Below, one piece after another: positions 50,495 through 59,652 of a DNA stretch of 64,000 nt (its first letter is position 1; the number at the start of each line of letters is the position of its first letter). This DNA comes from Myroides oncorhynchi (GTDB lineage Bacteria; Bacteroidota; Bacteroidia; Flavobacteriales; Flavobacteriaceae). The DNA is taken from the NCBI RefSeq assembly GCF_020905415.1, contig NZ_JAJJMP010000001.1, positions 3,483,501 through 3,547,500 of the forward strand, written 5' to 3'. The notes below the pieces were generated by a model. The model did no database searches, had not been told where the DNA came from, and was given only the letters and a program-made list of their open reading frames with translations. Position numbers and translations under genes: made by a program.

Positions 50495-51004
50495 TTATTC
50501 TTTGTGATCTATGTAATAATCTCTATCTATTGTTCCGTCAACTAGATCCTTCGTTTTACTTCCCTTGTGCTCTTTAAAAAGTTCTTCGTAATCTTTAGTA
50601 TAATGAGCATCAGGTACAATATTTAAATCAAATATGACTTCTGCGTTTTCTCTATTCTCTAAATTGCCATATAGCGTTATATAGTGCTTTACATACCCTA
50701 TATTTTTAGTTGTATCAAACTCTAAAACCAACTTACCTTCTCCCCCAGCAGGAATATGTTGAATAGAAGCCTTCTTGACAATAATACACCCACAAGAAAC
50801 CAAAACATCAGACAACACAAATGGATGTTCTCCCTTGTTTATAATCGGAAATACCATTGTTTTTTCTTCACCTTGTAATACAGGATAATAGTGGCGATTG
50901 TTATCTAATATCTCTACTGTTGTATTCTGATTTTCGCTTCCTTTACAGGCCGTAAAAAGAAATACTGATATCAATATTCCAATTATATAAACAAACTGTT
51001 TCAT
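50495..51004 (-). CDS. DUF1573-domain lipoprotein
   Basis: A 169-residue protein with lipobox L-F-T-A-C (Cys20) and a DUF1573 beta-sandwich. That domain shows F-P-I-I-N-K-G-E-H-P-F-V-L-S-D-V, S-C-G-C-I-I-V and I-P-A-G-G-E-G-K-L-V-L-E-F-D-T, ending G-Y-V-K-H-Y-I-T-L-Y-G-N. The S-C-G-C motif is the family hallmark. The role of DUF1573 proteins is not established. Its position 2 bp after the DUF4838 gene ties it to the polysaccharide operon, perhaps as a periplasmic or surface accessory. Confidence 0.85.
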   Translation of the reverse strand: MKQFVYIIGILISVFLFTACKGSENQNTTVEILDNNRHYYPVLQGEEKTMVFPIINKGEHPFVLSDVLVSCGCIIVKKASIQHIPAGGEGKLVLEFDTTKNIGYVKHYITLYGNLENRENAEVIFDLNIVPDAHYTKDYEELFKEHKGSKTKDLVDGTIDRDYYIDHKE

Positions 51005-51006
51005 TA

Positions 51007-53166
51007 TTATATTTTATTTGTAATTTGTATTTCATCACAAGCAAGGGCTATGCGCTTTGCTTTAGACTTCACCATCTTAATTTGCATTCTATTACTCTCT
51101 GTAAAGTCTATTTCTATCTGACTTTGAGCGATTCCCTCTGTTTGAACTAAATCACTCTTATACACTGTTTTTACCAAGCGCCCATCTAACCAAAATGTTA
51201 TATACTCTGGAGCTAGAAAACGGTGCTTATCTTGAACTAAGAAATTGATTGTTAATTGCTTATTACCTTTCAATTTTGAAGTATCAAATGACATCTCTAT
51301 ATCATTTGCACTAGAGATATACCATCCCATTTGATAATCAAAAGGCATACCTGTTAACCCATTGTTTAAAAACTTACTTTTTTCAAAACCTTCATCTACT
51401 TTAGAATGAACACTAATATCTGTACCTAACAACTGATTTTCATAAGTTGATTCTTGAGTCATCTCTTTCCATGCTTGAATATATTGTTTTAAACTTCCAC
51501 CTACTTCCTTATATTGCGTTATTTGATACTCTTCTACCCCATTTACTAAGGTATTAATCCATTCTCTATTCTCAGGTACAAAACGCATAAGAATCCCCTC
51601 TCTATTTCCAACTCCATTCTCCTTATATTCTTTAGAATAAGCTATTTGCATACGTGAAAAAGTGAGACCAACGAAGAGTTTTTTAAGCAATACTTGTTCG
51701 TTTCCTGTTGTTGTACTTATGGCTTGTTTTACTCGATTGTAAAATGTCACAAACTCTTGCTCATCCAAATAGGTTGCTAATGCTTCATTGGTTGACCCAT
51801 ATAACGCATATGGTTTATTCTTTTGTTCGTAGTACTTTTCCAACTGCAAATAATATGAACTCAACAACAAAGAATTTTGAGGATAAAACTTATCATAAAA
51901 CTGTTGAACTAGCTGATCAACAGATAAGTCTAAATCTTTCATCAAAGCTCCTAATACATAATTTTTTACATCATCGAAAGTAGAATAATCGTACCCGCTG
52001 CCATTCAAAAAAACACCTGAAACTCCCAGTGTTTTATAGAATCTCGCTTGTTTCTGAAAAGCATATAACACTGGAATAGGACTTAAATAATCGTCAAAAT
52101 TGGCACTATAATCCCAAATATAAATAAGCGAAGTTTTGGACTTCCATTGCTCTATTTGCTGAACAAACTGTTGCACCTCTTGTCTCTTCTTGCTCAGTTC
52201 TTCTAATTCTACGCCTTTAGGTAGGTTAATCGTACTAACAAAAACACCCACATTTTTTTCTAATGTTACTTTAGGCACTTGATTCGTTGAACGATATAGC
52301 AAAGTAAAAAACTGATGATGTGGAAACTGCTTCGCCAATTGATTAACTAAGTAAGTAACAGATTCAGAAGCATCTTTAATACCCTTATTTAATGCCTTAC
52401 ACTCATTACAACCACATACTATGTCGTTGTCTTGTGGCGTAATTACAAAGCGATAACTTTGCTTATCTCCTCTCCCAAACTGATCCATAATATAGGCGCT
52501 CAAGTAACGTTGTAAGCCTATAGAAGTAAAACAGTATTGTGTTTGATCTACCTGTTTTTCATTTTGGGCATAAATAGATATATCTGTTATATTGGATAGC
52601 ACTTTAGATAAATTATGCCCCCAAATCCCCCAATCTAACTCTACATTGTGATTTCCTGCTACACCTGACTGATCTACTATTAAATTTTTGTGATAGTAAG
52701 GCTCTCTATAAGCGAAATCATGTGTAGCACATTTGGTTTCAAAATCCAATACAGCTGGCGTTAAATCTGAAGCACTCAATCTAGAATCTACTTGTGCAAT
52801 TGCTTCAATCAATTGATAAACTACCCATGTCATAGTGGCTGTATTCTTGACCTTTATAGTCAACAATATTCCCTTATGTTTGATACAATAATCTTCTTTA
52901 ATCTCTGTATCTATTACTAAATAAATATGCTTTGCTCTTTGATTCCTATGCTCCGACTTAGTTTTTTCTTTCAACAAAACTAAGTCAGATGCATTTGATC
53001 TCTTGTGTAAATGGTGATATAGATAATCAGATTCGACTGAATTCTTTTCCTCTTTATAAATAATATACTGTTCTGCCTTTAAGCTTGTTCCTTTATTTGC
53101 AGAACAGCTGTTATTGATAAATAACGTTATAAACAACAGGTATTTTAAAAACTTAGAATACCACAT
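51007..53166 (-). CDS. DUF4838 lipoprotein, probable polysaccharide-processing protein
   Basis: A 719-residue exported protein with a probable lipoprotein signal (N-N-S-C, Cys21). The central part (about 165-480) follows DUF4838: I-V-C-G-C-N-E-C near residue 250, then Y-L-V-N-Q-L-A-K, I-Y-I-W-D-Y-S-A-N-F-D-D-Y, and G-V-S-G-V-F-L-N-G. DUF4838 has a TIM-barrel look and occurs with glycoside hydrolase-type proteins. The C-terminal about 130 residues look like a carbohydrate-binding sandwich. It overlaps the TPR/barrel gene by 14 bp. By analogy with PgaB or BcsZ it may trim or modify the nascent polymer; no catalytic residues can be named. Confidence 0.75.
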   Translation of the reverse strand: MWYSKFLKYLLFITLFINNSCSANKGTSLKAEQYIIYKEEKNSVESDYLYHHLHKRSNASDLVLLKEKTKSEHRNQRAKHIYLVIDTEIKEDYCIKHKGILLTIKVKNTATMTWVVYQLIEAIAQVDSRLSASDLTPAVLDFETKCATHDFAYREPYYHKNLIVDQSGVAGNHNVELDWGIWGHNLSKVLSNITDISIYAQNEKQVDQTQYCFTSIGLQRYLSAYIMDQFGRGDKQSYRFVITPQDNDIVCGCNECKALNKGIKDASESVTYLVNQLAKQFPHHQFFTLLYRSTNQVPKVTLEKNVGVFVSTINLPKGVELEELSKKRQEVQQFVQQIEQWKSKTSLIYIWDYSANFDDYLSPIPVLYAFQKQARFYKTLGVSGVFLNGSGYDYSTFDDVKNYVLGALMKDLDLSVDQLVQQFYDKFYPQNSLLLSSYYLQLEKYYEQKNKPYALYGSTNEALATYLDEQEFVTFYNRVKQAISTTTGNEQVLLKKLFVGLTFSRMQIAYSKEYKENGVGNREGILMRFVPENREWINTLVNGVEEYQITQYKEVGGSLKQYIQAWKEMTQESTYENQLLGTDISVHSKVDEGFEKSKFLNNGLTGMPFDYQMGWYISSANDIEMSFDTSKLKGNKQLTINFLVQDKHRFLAPEYITFWLDGRLVKTVYKSDLVQTEGIAQSQIEIDFTESNRMQIKMVKSKAKRIALACDEIQITNKI

Positions 53167-55951
53167 TGACAGTTACGTATAGATTATACAAGTTTTTATA
53201 TACATTATCACCTGCTTTGTAATTATACCATGTACCAATCATACTAGCATTGATATTTTTGTATAACACCCATCCAAAACCACCTCCTATATTGGTATTC
53301 AAAACAGAAAAACCATTGTATAACTGATAATCTATCAATTCTACATCTGGAGATGATCCTACTCCTGCTAGAGCAGTAATATAATGCTTAGGAGATGACA
53401 TATAAAACCTCGCGTTTACAGACAAATTATACATCCATTCGCTTCCCATAAAGAAGTTATTAAATTTGGTATTAAAGCGAAAAGTTTCTGTTTGTTTTGT
53501 TGCTCCAATGACAAGATTAAACATCTCATTCTTGTTTACTATGTCTAATGGATCATACTGAAACTTGCGGTATCCCACTCCTGCTTCTAATTCCAAACCT
53601 CCTATGACATTCACATCCTTGAACACTGATGCATTAAGAGAAAACTTTGGAAAATAAGCATCTGACAGAGCTACATTGATTTGTGTACTAAATCTGTTCT
53701 TCCAGTTCCTAGACCATCCTATGTGCCCTTGTATACCTTTACCTTGCTCACGTCCAGTATAGTTTGTCCCAACAGAATAACTATTATTCACATAATGACG
53801 TGTGTATTCTAAAGACGCTACTGATTGATGTACATCGTTACCATCTTGTTTGCTCCATAAGTATTGCATCCCTATTTCATTGTTCGCTGCTTTGTTATTT
53901 AAGTAGTTTAAATGTTGTTTAAACTCCTCTACCTCCATTGGTGCAGGCTCATAAAACGATTGATAAAAATAGGCTTCTGCAAACTTCTTTTGTTTTTCTA
54001 AAGCTAGCCCCTTAGTATATTTTAATTCTTTGCTATCAGGTAGATGACATAATGCTAATTCTAACTTTTCGACAGCCAGATCTGCGTTTCCCTCTTTTAT
54101 CAATTGCAATGCGTACTTCTCACTTATTTCGCCATACGTAAGCAGCAATAGTTCGTGGTATGGGTTTTCATCTAGTTCTGCTACTAAAGCAGTATAGAGT
54201 GATGCGTAATCATCTCCTACTTTGCCTTGTAGCTCAGCTAATTTTGCTTTAAAAAACACATCGTGTGGGTGTGCCACAATTCCTCTCTCTAAATAAACAA
54301 TAGCATCATCTGTCTTTTTAATTTGAGACGATAAATTAGCAGCATACTTCAAGGCTGTGTTATTTGCTGGATCTTGTACTAACCATCGCTTTACAATATG
54401 TAAACTCTCATTGTACAAAAAGTCTTCATTCTTGTTCTTTACAATCGCAACGCACAACTCTTCATATCCACTTAAGTATAATATGCGTTGTGTAGCATTT
54501 GTTCTTACAAATAGCTCTTCGTAACTGTCTAATGCCGCAGTATAGCTTTTTTGTTTAAAGTAGATATCAGACTTTTTAAGCCATAATGTTAGATCTTCAG
54601 GATTACTCACTGTCAGCTTATTGATAATATACAATGCACTGTTATAATCTCCTTTATTATAATAGGCATTATATAATCCAATTTGAGCTACACGCTTTAT
54701 CTCTTGTTCTGCCGAATTGCTAATTAAATTCCAACGACTAATTGCTTCATCATAATTTTCTTCAAACATATACCCCTTAGCCTCTTCTAAAACAATTTTA
54801 TCGTATGCCAACGCTAGATCTTTATCATTCCCGTACTGACTATAAAGACTTTTTGTCAAACTATTTGCTTTTGCAGTATTTCCCATACGAGTATATACTT
54901 GTAATTCTTTTAAAGCAATCATTTTTGAACCACCACGAGTGCGTTTATGAGCAGATAATGTAACTAATGCTTCTTCATATTGCTGCCCACCCACTAAGTG
55001 ATTAAAAACATAATTAAATGCTTCTTCATTTCCTGGATTGGCACTTAATGTTTTTGAATAAAGAGTAAAAGGATCATTTAACTTTGCATTGCGAGCCGCT
55101 TCTAGAACATAGTAATTATATTCCTTTTTCAATTTTTTATTTTCCAAAAAAGTTAACAGTTCATCATAGCGTTTTTGCTCTTCTAAGATGCCTATTTTCT
55201 TATTCATCAACGCACTATTATTAGGAAATAAATACAGTCCGCGTTCTGTAAAAGATAAAGCACTTTGCTTGTCACCTACTTTTAAATAGTCATTAATAAC
55301 CGTTAAATAATACTGAACATCTGATGAAGACTCTTGAATAAGTTTTCTTCCCAGCTCTATAGACTTATCTAAATCTCCAGTTTTTCTACTTTGATCAGCT
55401 TCTGTTTCTATACTATAGACATAGTCTTTTTTCAAATCATTATCTGTTGGATATATTTGATATAACCTCTTTTTTAAGCGATTTGCTTCCACTTCATTCC
55501 CTTGTAAAAGATAGAGTTCTATCTTCTTTTTCCACAGGCTTTTCAAATACGGATTAGCTTCCAGAATTTCGTTAACATAACAAATAGCACTAGAATAGCG
55601 CTTTGTCTCTATCTCTACATTAACCATAATTTGTTTGGCATCTGTATTGGTAGGGGTGATCTCAATAGCTTTAGATAATTCATAGCGTGCCTTATCATAT
55701 TGTTTCTTATGATGATAATACTTACCTAACATCATTCGCAAATCAGAATCGTTAGGATATTCTTTAATACCTTGATCCAATGTAGATTTACCGCCTTCCC
55801 AGTCACCTTTATTAAACTGTGTACCTACCACAGTAACATAATTATCTTTATCACTTAAACTTGTTGTTCTTTGTGCATAACCAACTGTACTGGCAAGCGA
55901 AATAGCCAATACAATACGCAAACAACTATAATGTAATTTTATCTTTTTCAT
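53153..55951 (-). CDS. TPR-rich outer-membrane protein with YaiO-like beta-barrel, candidate polysaccharide exporter
   Basis: A 932-residue protein with a signal peptide (about 1-26, G-Y-A-Q). Residues about 30-670 are degenerate tetratricopeptide repeats (for example D-S-D-L-R-M-M-L-G-K-Y-Y-H-H-K-K-Q-Y-D-K-A-R). Residues about 680-932 are a beta-barrel related to YaiO: S-V-A-S-L-E-Y-T-R-H-Y, Y-S-V-G-T-N-Y-T-G-R-E, a run of amphipathic strands, and terminal V-N-V-V-F. Periplasmic TPRs fused to an outer-membrane barrel are the design of PgaA and BcsC, which let polysaccharide cross the outer membrane. It lies 22 bp after the synthase gene, so exporter is the natural reading. Confidence 0.82.
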   Translation of the reverse strand: MKKIKLHYSCLRIVLAISLASTVGYAQRTTSLSDKDNYVTVVGTQFNKGDWEGGKSTLDQGIKEYPNDSDLRMMLGKYYHHKKQYDKARYELSKAIEITPTNTDAKQIMVNVEIETKRYSSAICYVNEILEANPYLKSLWKKKIELYLLQGNEVEANRLKKRLYQIYPTDNDLKKDYVYSIETEADQSRKTGDLDKSIELGRKLIQESSSDVQYYLTVINDYLKVGDKQSALSFTERGLYLFPNNSALMNKKIGILEEQKRYDELLTFLENKKLKKEYNYYVLEAARNAKLNDPFTLYSKTLSANPGNEEAFNYVFNHLVGGQQYEEALVTLSAHKRTRGGSKMIALKELQVYTRMGNTAKANSLTKSLYSQYGNDKDLALAYDKIVLEEAKGYMFEENYDEAISRWNLISNSAEQEIKRVAQIGLYNAYYNKGDYNSALYIINKLTVSNPEDLTLWLKKSDIYFKQKSYTAALDSYEELFVRTNATQRILYLSGYEELCVAIVKNKNEDFLYNESLHIVKRWLVQDPANNTALKYAANLSSQIKKTDDAIVYLERGIVAHPHDVFFKAKLAELQGKVGDDYASLYTALVAELDENPYHELLLLTYGEISEKYALQLIKEGNADLAVEKLELALCHLPDSKELKYTKGLALEKQKKFAEAYFYQSFYEPAPMEVEEFKQHLNYLNNKAANNEIGMQYLWSKQDGNDVHQSVASLEYTRHYVNNSYSVGTNYTGREQGKGIQGHIGWSRNWKNRFSTQINVALSDAYFPKFSLNASVFKDVNVIGGLELEAGVGYRKFQYDPLDIVNKNEMFNLVIGATKQTETFRFNTKFNNFFMGSEWMYNLSVNARFYMSSPKHYITALAGVGSSPDVELIDYQLYNGFSVLNTNIGGGFGWVLYKNINASMIGTWYNYKAGDNVYKNLYNLYVTVNVVF

Positions 55952-55973
55952 CTATTTTATCTATACTTAGGAG

Positions 55974-57422
55974 TTAGGATACTGTATTTTCAATTGGGGT
56001 AGTATGTTTTTCTTTAGAAAACCCTTGACGAGTCATCTCTCCCCATTTAAAACTGCTCCTTGTCATAAATTGCCAATAACCACGTAGACTAAAAAAGACT
56101 ATGAAGGGATGATAAAGAATTGCTTCGAAAGCAGAGATAAAGATTAGTTTTAGATATTGTCCATATGATTTATATTGCTTCTTAACCATTATATCTAATG
56201 AGATAGAAACTAACGACATCGTAGCCCCAATCATGTAGACAAATAATAACATCAACCAAAACGTTTCAGAATTTAATTGACCTGTCCAAGCTAAGAAGAT
56301 TAAAAATCCAAGTCCTATAACCTCAATAATTGGAGCCATAAATTCAAATAATAATGCATACGGCATAACTAACATACCTAATCTACCATATTTGCGGTTA
56401 AGCATTAATCCTTTATGTACAACGAATATTTGTAGTAATCCTCTTCCCCACCTTGTGCGTTGTCTACCTAGTACTTTTAAGTTTGGTGGACCTTCTGTCC
56501 AACAACATGTATCTGCTATTTGTTCAATGCGGTATTCTTTTCCTTGATCACACATATAGGATACCATGCGAAATGTCATATCCATATCTTCAGCATGAGA
56601 CTGTGAATCATAACCTCCTGCTTCAATCACCACAGTTTTGTCAAATAAACCAAATCCTCCCGATACATTGGGAATTAGATTAAAAGCAGACCATCCCATC
56701 TTGGCTAATAGATAAGAACGTAAATATTCTGTTTCTTGAAATAAGGGAATTAAGCTATTCGGCGGTTTAACCTCAGTAATTTGCCCATTGCTAACCTCAC
56801 ATCCGTTAACCATACGCATAGTAGCACCTACTGCAATAACTGGTATTTTAGAATCTAAGACGGGTAAAATAACTTTTGATAAAGTATCTTTTGCTAAAAT
56901 GCAATCTACATCTGTATTAATGAAGTAATCATATTTTGCTACATTAATTCCAGCGTTCATAGCATCTGCTTTCGTACCTCCGTTTTCTTTATCTACTACT
57001 GTTAGTCGCTCGAAAACTTGATTTGTTGATCGATAAATACGTTTTACAGGTTTACATCTTACTTTTTCAATATAAGGAAAAGGTATTTCGATTAAATCAA
57101 AATTGTCAATCAACAACTTTAATGTGTTGTCTTTACTACCATCGTTAACAATGATTACCTCAAAATTTGGATAATCCAAATTCAATAGCGACTGTACATT
57201 GTCAATGATAATAACCTCCTCGTTATAAGCAGGTGCTACAACAGAAATAGCAGGTGCTATCTCTGGATGAGTTTTTAATATATATTCTTCTTTTTCAGTG
57301 TATTTTGCTTTGTTACGTATAATTTTAAAATATCCAAACACAGCCAAAATAAAGTAAATTAGCGTAATAAAACAGGCATAAAAATACACTAAGTATTGAT
57401 ATACATAGGTAAGTATTTCCAT
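55974..57422 (-). CDS. Processive family 2 glycosyltransferase (polysaccharide synthase)
   Basis: A 482-residue inner-membrane protein. An N-terminal membrane segment (9-31) is followed by the GT2 domain: V-V-A-P-A-Y-N-E-E (61-69), V-N-D-G-S-K-D-N-T (92-100), D-V-D (171-173), A-E-D-M-D (277-281) and the processivity motif Q-R-T-R-W (321-325). Four further membrane segments follow (about 350-450). This D, DxD, (T/A)ED, Q(Q/R)xRW set is that of cellulose, hyaluronan and PNAG synthases, so it should polymerise one sugar and extrude the chain. There is no PilZ domain, so direct c-di-GMP control as in BcsA is not seen. Confidence 0.9.
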   Translation of the reverse strand: MEILTYVYQYLVYFYACFITLIYFILAVFGYFKIIRNKAKYTEKEEYILKTHPEIAPAISVVAPAYNEEVIIIDNVQSLLNLDYPNFEVIIVNDGSKDNTLKLLIDNFDLIEIPFPYIEKVRCKPVKRIYRSTNQVFERLTVVDKENGGTKADAMNAGINVAKYDYFINTDVDCILAKDTLSKVILPVLDSKIPVIAVGATMRMVNGCEVSNGQITEVKPPNSLIPLFQETEYLRSYLLAKMGWSAFNLIPNVSGGFGLFDKTVVIEAGGYDSQSHAEDMDMTFRMVSYMCDQGKEYRIEQIADTCCWTEGPPNLKVLGRQRTRWGRGLLQIFVVHKGLMLNRKYGRLGMLVMPYALLFEFMAPIIEVIGLGFLIFLAWTGQLNSETFWLMLLFVYMIGATMSLVSISLDIMVKKQYKSYGQYLKLIFISAFEAILYHPFIVFFSLRGYWQFMTRSSFKWGEMTRQGFSKEKHTTPIENTVS

Positions 57423-57461
57423 AAGGAATAAATGAGATTGTGGGGTTTTTGGGAATTTAAT

Positions 57462-58256
57462 TTAAGATCTACCTGATTCAACATAGGCGATAATAGACCT
57501 TTCAAAATCGCTTTTAGTAGACGCTTTAAGTTGTAAGTAAGTTTCACCTCCTTTATCTATATTATAGATAAAGTGAATCAATTTTACTAAGCGTTCTTTA
57601 TTAGACGTTTTGCTATAAACTACAGTTAAAAATTCAAGAGATTCTCTTCCTCCTAATAGCCCTAACGTATCTAAAATTAGCTCTTGCGTTGATAAACCTA
57701 CATATTCAAAATCACTAATAAGCAATGGAATTACTTCTCTATAAGAAAGTTTTCCTAATGTATCTACAATGCTATTTTTTACTAATGTACTATCAGTAAC
57801 CTTATAAAGCTCTGCTAATTGTGGGGTACTTTCATTTTGGTTAAAAAAAGCAATCTCCGCAATTAAATAAGCTTTATATTTTTCATTTGTCGCTAAGTTT
57901 ACCCAACGCATTAATAACGGCAGAGGATTTTCTACAGATTTACTTACCAACGACTTATGAATACGGACCTCGTCTAAAGCATTGAAGTCGCGATCGAAAT
58001 CATTGTCCAAAAACTTAAACGAATCATGTGAAGATAACTTCATAAAGATACTCTTCGCATGCTTTCTTACACTTTTATTTTCTGAATACAACTTATGTGA
58101 AACTGCTGTACCAGAAACCAGACTTCCCATTTCATCTAATACTCTTAAGGAATGCTCACTATCCTTGTGAATTTTACTTTTTAAACGATCTTCCCAATAT
58201 GCAGGTAGCTCTAAAGCTTCTAGAATCTCTTTATAATTATTGTTATTATACTTCAT
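57462..58256 (-). CDS. HEAT-repeat-like cytoplasmic protein
   Basis: A 264-residue soluble helical protein with tandem HEAT/ARM-like helices (L-A-E-L-Y-K-V-T-D-S-T-L-V-K-N-S-I-V-D-T-L-G-K-L, then T-Q-E-L-I-L-D-T-L-G-L-L-G-G-R-E-S-L-E-F-L). It overlaps the upstream membrane-protein gene by 11 bp and precedes the synthase gene by 39 bp. A scaffold or regulatory subunit of the synthase complex is the likely role, inferred from position; the repeats mean protein contact rather than catalysis. Confidence 0.75.
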   Translation of the reverse strand: MKYNNNNYKEILEALELPAYWEDRLKSKIHKDSEHSLRVLDEMGSLVSGTAVSHKLYSENKSVRKHAKSIFMKLSSHDSFKFLDNDFDRDFNALDEVRIHKSLVSKSVENPLPLLMRWVNLATNEKYKAYLIAEIAFFNQNESTPQLAELYKVTDSTLVKNSIVDTLGKLSYREVIPLLISDFEYVGLSTQELILDTLGLLGGRESLEFLTVVYSKTSNKERLVKLIHFIYNIDKGGETYLQLKASTKSDFERSIIAYVESGRS

Positions 58257-58596
58257 CTTCTGCTTTTATCATATTGACTAACAAATTCGTTATATGAGCC
58301 TTTTCCCAATTTGACAATTCACTATTACTTAAACCTAAATAATCTAAAATTTGCGTTGTAGTTTTATCCTCATGTGAATGTAACAAGTAATACAATGCTT
58401 TCCCGTATTTATCTTTTACTTTTTGGTATCGATTTTTTTCAACCTTTGCTTTATAAGCAACAATCCCAATCTTTAAAAGTGATAAAATGTATAGTCCCCC
58501 CAATAACATAGTCAAAAAAACAGTCATTCTTACTACTGGGGAAAAGCCTTCAAAATGCGAGCTTAAATAGTAAAAATAATACATAATAATATCCAT
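58246..58596 (-). CDS. Small membrane-anchored protein, first gene of the exopolysaccharide operon
   Basis: A 116-residue protein with one clear membrane span (about 23-43, M-T-V-F-L-T-M-L-L-G-G-L-Y-I-L). A basic cytoplasmic helix follows (A-Y-K-A-K-V-E-K-N-R-Y-Q-K-V-K), then a small helical domain (T-T-T-Q-I-L-D-Y-L-G-L-S-N-S-E-L-S-N-W-E). It starts the operon 22 bp after the -7 element and overlaps the HEAT gene by 11 bp. It could tether the HEAT protein to the inner membrane beside the synthase, as PgaD assists PgaC. No family was recognised. Confidence 0.65.
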   Translation of the reverse strand: MDIIMYYFYYLSSHFEGFSPVVRMTVFLTMLLGGLYILSLLKIGIVAYKAKVEKNRYQKVKDKYGKALYYLLHSHEDKTTTQILDYLGLSNSELSNWEKAHITNLLVNMIKAEDEV

Positions 58597-58617
58597 AGTT
58601 AATCGATTTTAGAAAAG

Positions 58618-58650
58618 CAAATATGGGGACAATAAATAGTATATGACAAA
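58618..58650 (-). promoter_or_regulatory. Promoter of the exopolysaccharide operon
   Basis: On the minus strand, TTTG (58650-58647) and CATATTTG (58625-58618; one mismatch to TAnnTTTG) are separated by 21 bp, a standard Bacteroidetes spacing. The expected start of transcription leaves a leader of about 15 nt. Confidence 0.6.
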
Positions 58651-58665
58651 TCAATATCTTTATAC

Positions 58666-58675
58666 TTTACGTAAA
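58666..58675. promoter_or_regulatory. Short palindromic site next to the exopolysaccharide promoter
   Basis: TTTACGTAAA is the core of the 16-bp palindrome, centred about 60 bp before the predicted transcription start. Its centre is 31 bp (three helical turns) from the full site at 58694-58709. Confidence 0.55.
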
Positions 58676-58693
58676 AAAATATCAGTTACTTTA

Positions 58694-58709
58694 TTTTTTA
58701 CGTAAAAAA
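58694..58709. promoter_or_regulatory. 16-bp palindrome, candidate operator of the exopolysaccharide operon
   Basis: TTTTTTACGTAAAAAA is identical to the site at 12523-12538 upstream of the PAS-LuxR gene. It is centred about 90 bp before the predicted start, in a position suited to an activator. Confidence 0.62.
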
Positions 58710-59501
58710 AACACAGAAATAAAACAATATTTACTTAAACACCTGTAAAACATGATTTACCCAACCAATATCATAATATTTTACAAAAAAATTTAGTTAT
58801 TGACTACAATTATATTAAAAAAAAAATAAATGAATAAACGCTAATGAAATGAAACCTAAGAATAAGCACTTAAATTAGATATACCAATACTTGAGCATTT
58901 TTAACACTTACAACCCCTTAAAACAACCATACACTACTATATAAGCAAGTTTTTATGTTTTCACTATACTTGTTTCATAAAATAACACTAGTTTTTTTAT
59001 GAAACAATCTTCATTAATAAAATGATATATTTGAGTTCGAAATAGAAAAATGATTTTTAACTTTAAATTAAAGATCTTCTATAGATCAATTACCTATTCG
59101 AGTATAAAACCTACCTAAGAGCAGTTAACTTTTCAATGATATTATAGACATTTTCTGATAATTTTTAATACTAGAATAGTCTTAAAACAAAAATTGCTTT
59201 AACCTCTACTCTGTTAAAAAACAATTATGTTAAATCGTATAAATTACAAGTAATTAAACAAAGTATAGAATTAATCTAAAATACCTAGCCTTCTTATTTC
59301 TCTAAATTACACTGAGAACTTTAGCTCTAGTAATTATGATTCATAACACAGCATTTCACTTACGAGAGCTAAGAGTTTACTATCCCAGAAGGTGGTGAAG
59401 AAAGATGCAATACCTTTCAAGTATACCTCTAGAGGAGGTACATAAGGCCATCTCTAGTCTATATATAGATAACAAAAAGGAATAGATTAATACATTAATC
59501 G
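58710..59501. other. Long AT-rich intergenic region
   Basis: No coding frame was found. It holds the third copy of the intergenic repeat family (59284-59490) and otherwise only AT-rich sequence. Confidence 0.45.
59284..59490 (+). repeat. Degenerate intergenic repeat, copy 3
   Basis: It aligns with copy 2 (36541-36770) in the same orientation: TCTCTAAATT..ACTGAGAACTTTA, GTTTACTATCCCAGAAGGTGG and ATCTCTAGTCTA blocks in the same order, with a shorter middle. Confidence 0.5.
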
Positions 59502-59545
59502 AAAAAAGCCTATACCAAGTGTATACACTTGATATGGGCTTTTTA
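59502..59545. terminator. Long hairpin terminator downstream of the GLPGLI gene
   Basis: AGCC-TATAC-CAAGTGTA pairs with TACACTTG-ATATG-GGCT. The core CAAGTGTATACACTTG is a perfect 16-bp palindrome, with A-runs before and T-runs after it, so it works in both directions. Confidence 0.75.
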
Positions 59546-59652
59546 TCCTATATAATCCGCTGCTAACCCCAAAAACCATGTTAGCTAAATAAACCTAGGC
59601 AATTCTACTTTGTGACTCTAAAATCATACTATATTTTTCTGCAGACCTCCTA

